NCBI GenBank assembly: GCA_002441135.1
Contig: DJVJ01000051.1
Coordinates: 14,563 to 78,562, forward strand
Reading direction: 5' to 3'
Origin: Caryophanales bacterium UBA6259
GTDB lineage: Bacteria; Bacillota; Bacilli; Tepidibacillales; Tepidibacillaceae
DNA: 64,000 bases
The position numbers and the translations under genes were made by a program. Positions 17,288 through 25,034 of the stretch are shown one piece after another. The notes beneath the pieces are model-generated. The model did not search any database and had not been told where the DNA came from. It saw nothing but the letters and a program-made list of their open reading frames with translations. Within the stretch, counting starts at the first letter, position 1; every line of letters starts with the position of its first letter.

Positions 17288-18376
17288 ATGGCACTTGCTA
17301 ACCCAAAATCGAATTACATGGAAGGAATATTAAATATTGGTAATCTAAAGCTTGAATCAGGAGATATAATAGAACAGGTCCATATAGCGTATGAAAGAGT
17401 AGGAGCAAAAACAGGGCCAATAATCTTAGTTTGTCATGCATTAACAGGAAACCAATATACTGTGGGTAGAGAAGAGGAACCTGGCTGGTGGAACAATTTG
17501 ATTGGTCCTAATCAATTAATAAATACCAATGTCTTTCAAGTAATAACAACCAATGTGATTGGTGGCTGTAATGGTTCAACAGGGCCAACAACCATCAATC
17601 CTAGCACCAAAAAGCAGTATAGGGGGAGTTTTCCCTTTGTAACTGTAAGAGATATGGTTCAGGCACAATATAAAACATTACAAAAGCTTGGGGTTAAACA
17701 TCTCCATGCTGTCATCGGTGGATCACTAGGGGGGATGCAGGTGCTAGAATGGGGAATTCTCTATCCTGATTTTATGAATCACCTTGTACCCATTGCAGTT
17801 ACACCTTATTTAAGTGATTATGCAATTTCCTTTAATTCTATTGCTCGTTATGCCATTACTCAGGATCCATTATGGGAAAACGGAGATTATTCCTCAAAAA
17901 AAGGACCTGATACAGGGTTAAGTATAGCAAGAATGATAGGGATGGTTACCTATCGTTCAGATCAACTTTTTAATCAACGGTTTTCTAGAGGATTAAGAAG
18001 TGAATGGGGTAAGGAACATCGTGAACAAAGCTTTGAAGTGGAGTCGTATTTAACATATCAAGGAAAAAAATTAACCAAACGATTTGATACAAATAGCTAC
18101 TTGTATCTATTAAAGGCAATGGATTCCCATGATATTGGCAGAGATCGTGGTGGATGGAGAGATGCCGCAAAGCAAATCAAGGCAAAGCTATTAGCGATCA
18201 GCTTTAAAGGAGATCTATTATATCCTGCTGAAGAATTAAAGGAGTTAACAGAGATTTTGGAGCAGCTTGGAAGGTCTAGTAAATTTGCGTATATTGACAC
18301 TGCTTTTGGCCATGATGGATTTTTAGTAGAGTTTGAGCGATGGGGATCTATTCTGAAAGAAGCTCTTTATAGTTAA
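17288..18376 (+). CDS. metX: Homoserine O-acyltransferase (MetX family)
   Basis: An alpha/beta-hydrolase-fold enzyme that activates homoserine (usually with acetyl-CoA) for methionine synthesis. The nucleophile serine is in GGSLGGMQ, the catalytic aspartate in FKGDLLYP and the histidine in FGHDGFLVE. The 362-residue length fits the family. ATG codons occur at 17282 and 17288; AAGGAGG ends at 17280, so only the second has normal spacing. The SAM riboswitch directly upstream supports a methionine role. Acetyl versus succinyl specificity cannot be fixed by eye. The gene stands alone here, without a sulfhydrylase neighbour. Confidence 0.92.
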   Translation: MALANPKSNYMEGILNIGNLKLESGDIIEQVHIAYERVGAKTGPIILVCHALTGNQYTVGREEEPGWWNNLIGPNQLINTNVFQVITTNVIGGCNGSTGPTTINPSTKKQYRGSFPFVTVRDMVQAQYKTLQKLGVKHLHAVIGGSLGGMQVLEWGILYPDFMNHLVPIAVTPYLSDYAISFNSIARYAITQDPLWENGDYSSKKGPDTGLSIARMIGMVTYRSDQLFNQRFSRGLRSEWGKEHREQSFEVESYLTYQGKKLTKRFDTNSYLYLLKAMDSHDIGRDRGGWRDAAKQIKAKLLAISFKGDLLYPAEELKELTEILEQLGRSSKFAYIDTAFGHDGFLVEFERWGSILKEALYS

Positions 18377-18397
18377 TTTTTTGTATACAATAAAAGC

Positions 18398-18424
18398 AAA
18401 AGCTTGGCAAAAGCCAAGCTTTTC
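18398..18424. terminator. Bidirectional terminator between metX and sspH (hairpin repeat family)
   Basis: A perfect 11-bp stem AAAAGCTTGGC (18398-18408) with an AAAA loop and its complement (18413-18423). It lies between convergent genes and shares the CTTGGC/GCCAAG core with the dispersed hairpins at 1340, 15976 and 55853. Confidence 0.85.
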
Positions 18425-18480
18425 AAATTATTTAGGGGAGTATACTGTTTTCCTATAAAAATAAGTGTAGCTGTTATTTG

Positions 18481-18672
18481 CTACTGTAAATCGTTTTCAC
18501 CGATTTCTTGTAGGCTGCCTAAGGGAACCTCTAATCCTTCATTATCTAAGCTGGTAACTTGAGCAGATAATTTACGGGGATCAATATTGTTAATCCAAAT
18601 CTTTTGCCCATTATACATTACTTCGTAGGTTTTCTCCGAATTTAAAATTTCTTCAGCACGGTTATATTCCAT
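18481..18672 (-). CDS. sspH: Small acid-soluble spore protein, H-type
   Basis: A 63-residue protein of the SspH family, a minor spore core protein made in the forespore. The pattern RAEEIL near the N-terminus, a central VMYNGQKIWI strand, and the C-terminal VPLGSLQEI match SspH proteins. A GTG nine bases upstream lies inside the ribosome binding site AGGAGGTGATC, so the ATG at 18672 is the start. A near-perfect sigma-G promoter lies upstream. Confidence 0.9.
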   Translation of the reverse strand: MEYNRAEEILNSEKTYEVMYNGQKIWINNIDPRKLSAQVTSLDNEGLEVPLGSLQEIGENDLQ

Positions 18673-18708
18673 GTTGATCACCTCCTCATAATAATCAGTT
18701 ACTTCAAT

Positions 18709-18739
18709 TATGATGGCATAAACTGTTAACTTTTATTCA
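18709..18739 (-). promoter_or_regulatory. Sigma-G promoter of sspH
   Basis: On the minus strand TGAATA (18734-18739) and CATCATA (18709-18715) are 18 bases apart. They match the forespore sigma-G consensus (TGMATA, 17-18 bases, CATNNTA) at every position, about 37 bases before the start codon. Confidence 0.8.
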
Positions 18740-18868
18740 AAGCTATCAAAATATTAAAGCTTGTCTCTACAAAAACGCAGGATCTATATTTCTTGCTTTG
18801 TCTTTTAGAAGGTTTTCAAGTAAAATGATTACGATATAGTAAGTATGATAGTAACAGGAGTGAAGAAC

Positions 18869-19870
18869 ATGATTTTAGTTGAAACAAGAAAACATAATGA
18901 TCCTCGAATTAATTTGGCTGTAGAGGAATATGTGTTGAAAAATATGGATAAAGAGCAGACCTATCTACTTTTTTACATCAACGAGCCATCCATTATCATT
19001 GGAAGAAATCAGAATACCATTGAAGAAATCAATCAAGGGTATGTAAAAGAAAATAATATTCATGTAGTAAGACGTTTGTCTGGTGGTGGAGCAGTTTATC
19101 ATGATCTAGGAAATTTAAATTTCAGCTTCATTACAAAGGATGACGGGAATAGTTTCCATAATTTTAGAAAGTTTACAGAGCCAGTAATTAAAGCACTACA
19201 TAAATTAGGAGTTAATGCAGAACTAAGTGGTAGAAATGATATTACTGTAGAAGGTAGAAAAATTTCAGGTAATGCACAATTTGCTTACAAAGGTCGGATG
19301 TTTAGTCATGGAACATTATTACTTAATTCCGAGATTGAGAATGTTGTAGCTGCCCTTAATGTTAATCTAGAAAAGATTCAATCGAAAGGGATTAAATCCA
19401 TCCGAAGCCGAGTTGCGAATATTAGTGAGTTTTTAGGTACTTTAGGTACGCAAATGAGTACTGAAGATTTTAAACAACAGCTTCTTCAATATTTGTATGA
19501 AGGATATGATGAAATTCCTACCTATACATTAACCGATGAGGACTATCAAAAGATTGAGGAAATCTCTAAAGAGCGTTATGGGAATTGGGATTGGAATTAT
19601 GGTCAGTCTCCTGCCTTTAATATTCAAGGTTCTAAACGAATTGAAGGTGTTGGACAATTTGATCTTCGATTTGATGTCAAAAATGGACGCATTCAAGGTG
19701 CGAAAATTTATGGAGACTTCTTTGGTACAGCTGAGGTAACTGAGCTAGAGGAAAAACTAATTGGACTTCGTTATGAACAAGAAGAAATCAAAGCATTATT
19801 AGAAAAGTATAATGTAAAAGAGTTTTTTGGTAATGTTACATTAGAGCAAATACTTGAGATTATGTTTTAA
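18869..19870 (+). CDS. lplJ: Lipoate-protein ligase
   Basis: Attaches free lipoate, via lipoyl-AMP, to lipoyl domains of 2-oxoacid dehydrogenases or to GcvH. The catalytic domain shows RRLSGGGAVYHDLGN (near residues 70-85) and the lysine loop GRKISGNAQF; a C-terminal accessory domain brings the length to 333 residues, close to B. subtilis LplJ (331). The start at 18869 follows ACAGGAGTG and is preferred over an in-frame ATG at 18845. No lipoate-dependent enzyme genes are adjacent. Confidence 0.93.
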   Translation: MILVETRKHNDPRINLAVEEYVLKNMDKEQTYLLFYINEPSIIIGRNQNTIEEINQGYVKENNIHVVRRLSGGGAVYHDLGNLNFSFITKDDGNSFHNFRKFTEPVIKALHKLGVNAELSGRNDITVEGRKISGNAQFAYKGRMFSHGTLLLNSEIENVVAALNVNLEKIQSKGIKSIRSRVANISEFLGTLGTQMSTEDFKQQLLQYLYEGYDEIPTYTLTDEDYQKIEEISKERYGNWDWNYGQSPAFNIQGSKRIEGVGQFDLRFDVKNGRIQGAKIYGDFFGTAEVTELEEKLIGLRYEQEEIKALLEKYNVKEFFGNVTLEQILEIMF

Positions 19871-19908
19871 TTTTTAAATGTAAGGGTTTATAGAAAGCTG
19901 GTGATAAA

Positions 19909-20640
19909 GTGTTAGAAATGCTCTTTGGTAGCTTATTAGCGGGGCTTTCCACCGGTCTAGGAGCTGTTCCACTTTTTTTTATAAAAAAGTTGAATCATCA
20001 TCTAAGGGATACATTGCTTGCTTTTACAGCAGGAGTTATGGTATCAGCAAGTACCTTTAGTCTAATACCGGAAGCAAAAAATTATGGCCTATTGCCTGTG
20101 TTTGTAGGGGTTTTTTTAGGAACAAATATCCTATTATTATTGGAAAAAACACTACCACATATTGAAATTGAGAACTTTAATCAATCCTTAAAGGGTATCG
20201 ATAAAAAAGCATGGCTAATTATCGCAGCCATTGCACTGCATAATATTCCAGAGGGATTATCTGTTGGTGTATCTTATGCTGCCGATAACCCAGATCTTGG
20301 TTCATTGGTTGCTCTAGCAATAGGATTGCAAAATGCGCCAGAAGGCTTGCTTGTTGGATTGTTTGTTCTTCAGCAAAATATGAGCAAGGGAAAGGCATTC
20401 GCGATTGCCTTAGGAACAGGATTCATTGAGGTAATCTCTTCAATTATTGGCTTTATTTTAATTCAATATGTTACTTTTTTTGTTCCGTATGGGTTGGCCT
20501 TTGCAGCAGGAGCGATGATCTATATTGTTTACAAGGAGCTTATACCTGAAAGTCATGGTCACGGATATGAAATTAGTGCAACAATCGCTTTTGTTAATGG
20601 GTTGTTAATTATGTTTTTCCTAAATGAATGGTTTGCTTAA
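19909..20640 (+). CDS. ZIP-family divalent metal transporter
   Basis: A 243-residue integral membrane protein with about eight predicted transmembrane helices. ZIP signatures are present: HNIPEGLSVG in TM4 and QNAPEGLLVG in TM5, where the polar and acidic residues form the binuclear metal site. The usual His of TM5 is Gln here (LQNAPEG), a variation seen in GufA-type ZIPs. The start is GTG with an imperfect AAGCTGGTGAT site. Substrate (zinc, iron or manganese) is unknown. It lies 38 bases after the lipoate ligase and ends in a terminator. Confidence 0.88.
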   Translation: MLEMLFGSLLAGLSTGLGAVPLFFIKKLNHHLRDTLLAFTAGVMVSASTFSLIPEAKNYGLLPVFVGVFLGTNILLLLEKTLPHIEIENFNQSLKGIDKKAWLIIAAIALHNIPEGLSVGVSYAADNPDLGSLVALAIGLQNAPEGLLVGLFVLQQNMSKGKAFAIALGTGFIEVISSIIGFILIQYVTFFVPYGLAFAAGAMIYIVYKELIPESHGHGYEISATIAFVNGLLIMFFLNEWFA

Positions 20641-20666
20641 GAGTATTACGCTAATAATAAAATTAG

Positions 20667-20695
20667 AAAACACCTGTCAATTGCAGGTGTTTTTA
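20667..20695 (+). terminator. Terminator after the first ZIP transporter gene
   Basis: The 10-bp arms AAAACACCTG and CAGGTGTTTT enclose a 7-nt loop and end in T residues. Confidence 0.85.
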
Positions 20696-20737
20696 TATGA
20701 GGGAAAGTTATTTTATCTATAGATGAGGGTGTTTGCT

Positions 20738-22144
20738 ATGAATGTTTATTTGTTAGTCATTATTCTTTATATCTTGATTATCCTTCTTATTGGTATCTCT
20801 TTACGGAAATACGTTAAAAGCTCCTCTGACTTTTTCGTTGGTGGGAGGAAATTTAATACCGCTTTTCTGTTTACCACATTAATTACAGCCAACATTGGAG
20901 CGGGTTCTACAGTTGGCGTGGCAGGGTTAGGGTATCGATATGGAATATCAGCATGGTGGTGGATTGGCGCATCGGCAATTGGTTCGTTATTACTTGCATT
21001 TACAGTGGGGCCGAAAATTTGGAGGATTGCCTCTCAATATAATATGTATACATTAGGAGATTATTTGGATCATCGATATCATGCTGTTTTTCGTTTAGTC
21101 ATGGCACTGATGATGGCGGTAGGAACAATGGCTTTATTTGCAGGACAGCTTCTTGGAATTGCTTGGATTCTCACTGTAGTTGCTGGAACATCAAAAACAG
21201 TAGGAGTTTTAATTGGGGCGTTAGTCGTTAGCTTATACTTTATTGTTGGAGGAATACTTTCTTCGACTGTTGTTAATATATTTCAGCTAGTGATGATCTT
21301 ATCAGGCTTTCTGATTGCCCTTCCTTATTCCTTACAACATATTGGTGGATGGGAACAGCTAACATTATTGATTGAACAAGGTGCACCAGAAAAAGCAGAG
21401 GGTTATTTTTCCTTTACTGGAATTGGTCTAAAGCAAATTATCGGGTACATATTTCTATTAACCCCGTCCTTTATCATTTCCCCAGGACTGATTCAAAAGA
21501 TTTTTAGTGCAAAGAATGAACAGGTTGTAAAGACGGGAACGCTACTTAATGCCATTGTACAGCTAGGATTTGCCTTTATCCCTGTTGTCATCGGAATGGT
21601 CGCCTTTGCTGCATTCCCCACATTGGAAAATCAGGATTTAGCGCTACCAATGGTGATGAAAGAAATGTTACCTATCTGGATTGGGGCAATCGCATTGGCA
21701 GCAATTTTCGCAGCAGAAGTAAGTACTGCAGACTCAGTACTATTCATGATTACTTCCTCTTTAACAAAGGATATTTATGGTACTTTTATTCGGAAAGAAA
21801 TGAATGATCAAGAACTATTAAAAGTAAGTAGAGTTATAACAGTGCTAAGCGGAATAGCGAGTGTAATCTTAGCATTATTTTTGCAGAACATTATCTCAAG
21901 CTTATCCATTTTCTATACATTAATGTCTGTAGCATTAACTGCACCATTGATCTTTGGATTATATTCAAAGGGTGCAAGCACAACAGCAGCTGTATTATCT
22001 AGTGGGTTAGGAATAGTGGTTACATTATGGGTCCGCGTTGTGACCGACAATCAAGGTTACTTTTTGTTTACCCCACAAGCTATTGGAATGCTAATCTCGA
22101 TTGGGCTGATGCTAACCGCGGTATTGATTTATCCTAAAAAATAA
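20738..22144 (+). CDS. Sodium:solute symporter family protein
   Basis: A 468-residue secondary transporter of the SSS family (TC 2.A.21) with about 12-13 hydrophobic helices. Family features include the SSSDFFVGGRKF segment after TM1, the GAGSTVGVAG unwound TM2 region, and ADSVLFMITSSLTKDIY near TM9, where the sodium-coordinating Ser/Thr residues lie. The substrate could be a carboxylate, amino acid or solute; sequence does not decide. The ATG at 20738 follows GATGAGGGTG; the upstream ATG at 20723 has no site. The gene stands alone after a terminator. Confidence 0.87.
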   Translation: MNVYLLVIILYILIILLIGISLRKYVKSSSDFFVGGRKFNTAFLFTTLITANIGAGSTVGVAGLGYRYGISAWWWIGASAIGSLLLAFTVGPKIWRIASQYNMYTLGDYLDHRYHAVFRLVMALMMAVGTMALFAGQLLGIAWILTVVAGTSKTVGVLIGALVVSLYFIVGGILSSTVVNIFQLVMILSGFLIALPYSLQHIGGWEQLTLLIEQGAPEKAEGYFSFTGIGLKQIIGYIFLLTPSFIISPGLIQKIFSAKNEQVVKTGTLLNAIVQLGFAFIPVVIGMVAFAAFPTLENQDLALPMVMKEMLPIWIGAIALAAIFAAEVSTADSVLFMITSSLTKDIYGTFIRKEMNDQELLKVSRVITVLSGIASVILALFLQNIISSLSIFYTLMSVALTAPLIFGLYSKGASTTAAVLSSGLGIVVTLWVRVVTDNQGYFLFTPQAIGMLISIGLMLTAVLIYPKK

Positions 22145-22147
22145 AAT

Positions 22148-22166
22148 AATAATGATTATCGTTGTC
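22148..22166 (+). promoter_or_regulatory. Fur-box-like operator
   Basis: The 19-mer AATAATGATTATCGTTGTC matches 15 of 19 positions of the classical Fur box. It lies three bases after the symporter stop and about 40 bases before the HAD phosphatase start. Zur or PerR sites have similar dyads, so the regulator is uncertain. Confidence 0.4.
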
Positions 22167-22204
22167 AATAAGTTTTTATAAATTACGAGAAAGGGGGCAA
22201 ATCA

Positions 22205-23026
22205 TTGTACGGTCTACTGATTGATTTAGATGGAACTTTATACCACGGTGGAAAAGTTATTTCACTAGCTCCTTCATTTATTCAAAAATTAAGAGAGGAT
22301 GATATCCCCTTTTTATTTGTGACCAATAATTCTTCACGCACACCTCAGGATGTTGCAAACCACCTTAACAAATTAGGAATTGAGGCAAGAGAAGAAGAGG
22401 TATGTACCTCGGCACTTGCGACAGCACAATATATTGTGGATCAAGCACTAGGCAAGACTGTATATTTGATAGGTGAAAAAGGGTTAAAAGAAGCGTTAAA
22501 AGAAAAAGGCTTAAGAATTATTGAGGAAGAGGAAGGGGAAGGGCAATTTGAGGAAGTTGCAATAGATTTAGTAGTTCAAGGAATTGATCGTCAATTTAAC
22601 TATGTAAAGCTTACGAAAGCAACCCAGTTTATTGCTCAAGGGGCAGCCTATTTACTAACCAATCCAGATCATCTTTTGCCATCAGATGAGTTGCCTATTC
22701 CAGGCGCTGGCTCAATCGCCGCAGCCATCGAGAAAGCAACAGGAACCCAACCAACCATTATTGGTAAGCCAAGTCCGATCATTATCCAATACGCGATTGA
22801 TAAACTATTAACTGTTCATTCAACATTAAAACGAGAAAATATTATTGTTGTTGGAGATAATATTCATACAGATATCCAAGCTGGGAAAAATGCCAATTTA
22901 AAAACGGCATTCGTATTATCCGGTATTTCCAAAATGGAAGAGCTTAAACAGTATCAAGAATTACAGCCTGATATTATCGCGAACGATTTGCTTCATTTAG
23001 AAGAGCTTTTAAAGGAAAGGATTTAG
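22205..23026 (+). CDS. yutF: HAD-superfamily phosphatase, NagD/YutF type
   Basis: A 273-residue HAD hydrolase of the NagD subfamily (class IIA cap). Motif I is DLDGTLYHG at residues 7-15, motif II is FVTNNSS, the lysine is in GKPSP and motif IV is VGDNIHTDIQAG. The length and the GAGSIAAAIEKATG substrate-loop region match the Bacillus YutF-type p-nitrophenyl phosphatases. TTG is the start, with AAGGGGG 8 bases upstream. Its physiological substrate is unknown. A Fur-like box upstream raises possible metal control. Confidence 0.88.
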   Translation: MYGLLIDLDGTLYHGGKVISLAPSFIQKLREDDIPFLFVTNNSSRTPQDVANHLNKLGIEAREEEVCTSALATAQYIVDQALGKTVYLIGEKGLKEALKEKGLRIIEEEEGEGQFEEVAIDLVVQGIDRQFNYVKLTKATQFIAQGAAYLLTNPDHLLPSDELPIPGAGSIAAAIEKATGTQPTIIGKPSPIIIQYAIDKLLTVHSTLKRENIIVVGDNIHTDIQAGKNANLKTAFVLSGISKMEELKQYQELQPDIIANDLLHLEELLKERI

Positions 23027-23096
23027 ATGGGCAGTCCCAGCTCCTTATGTTACAATCTAAAATATATTTAAATGAATTTTATTGATGGAGGCAGCA

Positions 23097-24056
23097 ATGA
23101 TAAATCAAGAACAGCCATTACTATGGGAAAATAAACGATACCATACATTAAATCATTATTATCGTGAGATTTTTGGAGAAAAAGTATTTAAAGTTTCTCT
23201 TGATGCAGGCTTTACCTGCCCAAATCGAGATGGTGCAGTGGCAACAGGAGGGTGTATCTTCTGTAGTAATAGAGGTTCAGGAGATTTTGCAGGAGATCGC
23301 AGACTAGAATTAAAGCAGCAATTTAAAGAAGTGAAAGACCGGATGCATCAAAAATGGCCAAAAGCGAAATATATTGCCTATTTTCAAGCCTTTTCTAATA
23401 CCTATGCACCAGCTGACGAACTGAAAGAATTATACGATGCTGTACTAGAGGAAGAAGGTGTAGTGGGAATATCCATTGCTACTAGACCAGATTGCTTACC
23501 TGATGATGTTTTAGATGTACTCGAGGAATTAAATAAAAAAACAAAGCTGTGGGTAGAGCTAGGTTTGCAAACAATTCATGAACATACTCAAGTACTAATC
23601 AATCGGGCACATAGTTATGAGGTATTTTTAGATGGAGTTAGAAAGCTTCGCGAACGGAACATTGATGTTATAACCCATATTATTGTGAATCTGCCGAATG
23701 AAACAAAAGAAGAGATGATGGAAACGGCAAAGGCGGTTGCTCAAATGCCAATTCAAGGAGTGAAGATTCACATGCTCCATTTATTAAAAAAGACGCCGAT
23801 GATGAAGCTGTACCAAGCTGGGCAATTAACCTTTATGAACCGAGAGCAATACACAGACTTGGTTGTTGATATGATAGAAATTTTACCACCGGAAATGGTT
23901 GTTCATCGATTAACCGGAGATGGGCCACCTGACTTGTTAGTGGAACCGTTATGGACCTTGAAAAAGTGGGAGGTTCTAAATGGAATTGATAAGGCCTTAA
24001 AAGAAAGAAATACTTGGCAGGGGAAATATTATCAAAAAGAATCCTTGGGCCAATAA
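23097..24056 (+). CDS. ytqA: Radical SAM protein, TIGR01212 family (YtqA-like)
   Basis: A 319-residue radical SAM protein. The cluster-binding cysteines occur as C-x14-C-x2-C in the segment FTCPNRDG...GGCIFCS, the spacing peculiar to this family rather than CxxxCxxC. GSGDFAG and ATRPDCLP follow. B. subtilis YtqA belongs to the same family; its reaction is linked to tRNA modification. The ATG at 23097 follows TGGAGG at normal spacing, while upstream TTG and ATG codons overlap that site. The usual partner methyltransferase ytqB is not adjacent. Confidence 0.9.
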   Translation: MINQEQPLLWENKRYHTLNHYYREIFGEKVFKVSLDAGFTCPNRDGAVATGGCIFCSNRGSGDFAGDRRLELKQQFKEVKDRMHQKWPKAKYIAYFQAFSNTYAPADELKELYDAVLEEEGVVGISIATRPDCLPDDVLDVLEELNKKTKLWVELGLQTIHEHTQVLINRAHSYEVFLDGVRKLRERNIDVITHIIVNLPNETKEEMMETAKAVAQMPIQGVKIHMLHLLKKTPMMKLYQAGQLTFMNREQYTDLVVDMIEILPPEMVVHRLTGDGPPDLLVEPLWTLKKWEVLNGIDKALKERNTWQGKYYQKESLGQ

Positions 24057-24060
24057 TCGA

Positions 24061-24095
24061 AAAAAACCTTCTGGATTTATTTCCAGAAGGTTTTT
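24061..24095 (+). terminator. Terminator after the radical SAM gene
   Basis: A near-perfect stem AAAAACCTTCTGGA / TCCAGAAGGTTTTT with a short loop. It lies just after the radical SAM stop and just before the convergent YugP gene, so it may act in both directions. Confidence 0.88.
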
Positions 24096-24118
24096 GCATA
24101 TCAAGGGAAAAAGGTTTT

Positions 24119-24823
24119 TTAGTCGTCGTCTCTCATATTTAAAAAGATGAATACATAACGTAACAGCTGTAATAATGCCATTGCCGCAGCTGCGACATAA
24201 GTAAGAGCTGCAGCATTAAGCACCTTGCTTACACCTCGTTCTTCCTCGTTTCTAATAAAGCCCTCAGCAACCATTAACTGCTTTGCTCTACTAGAAGCAT
24301 TAAATTCAACAGGTAGAGTAATTAATTGAAAAGCCACAACAGTTGCAAAGAAAAGAATACCTACTAACACCAAATTTAATGAATTAAATAAGAAACCAAT
24401 TAAAAACAACATTGGTGTTAAGCCTGATGTAAAGTTTAGAATTGGAAAGATTCTGTGACGTAGAACAAGCATGCTATAGGCTTCAGAATGCTGAATCGCA
24501 TGGCCTACTTCATGGGAAGCAATTGAAATGGAGGAGATAGAACGTCCATAATAGACTCCTTCAGATAAACGTACTACTCGGTGAATGGGATCATAGTGGT
24601 CTGTTAAATGACCACGAGTAGGCTCTACTGGTACATTTGCTAATCCATTGCGATTTAGTAGATGTCTTGCTGCTTCAGCTCCTGATATTCCTGAGGAAGC
24701 TGCTACCTTTGCATAGGCTTCATAATTACCCTTAACTTTAAACTGGGCCCAGATGGATAAACCGAATGTGGCGAAAATAGCTAATTCAATTAGTGGATTT
24801 GAGAAAAAATAAGGGAAAAACAT
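24119..24823 (-). CDS. yugP: Membrane zinc metallopeptidase YugP
   Basis: A 234-residue neutral zinc metallopeptidase of the YugP family (PF04298). An N-terminal transmembrane segment is followed by the zinc site HEVGHAIQH near residue 125, then two or three C-terminal transmembrane helices. The second half contains EFNASSRAKQLM, where a conserved glutamate supplies the third ligand in this family. The role in Bacillus is not established. A GGAGG site lies 11 bases before the ATG. Confidence 0.9.
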   Translation of the reverse strand: MFFPYFFSNPLIELAIFATFGLSIWAQFKVKGNYEAYAKVAASSGISGAEAARHLLNRNGLANVPVEPTRGHLTDHYDPIHRVVRLSEGVYYGRSISSISIASHEVGHAIQHSEAYSMLVLRHRIFPILNFTSGLTPMLFLIGFLFNSLNLVLVGILFFATVVAFQLITLPVEFNASSRAKQLMVAEGFIRNEEERGVSKVLNAAALTYVAAAAMALLQLLRYVFIFLNMRDDD

Positions 24824-25034
24824 AATTTCATAAACCTCCGGTCTTTAAGGTAATCTACAGATTAATATATTGATTATTTATTAAAATTATAACGTAAAAA
24901 GAATTGGAAAAGTTGCTTGCTTATTTTAGTTTTTCACAATCCACCAATTTTAATAATTAGATTAATGGAAGGAATTTGTAAATTTAACAAGAATAACATA
25001 GAAGAGTGTTAGTTAATATTTAGGGGGGATTTTT

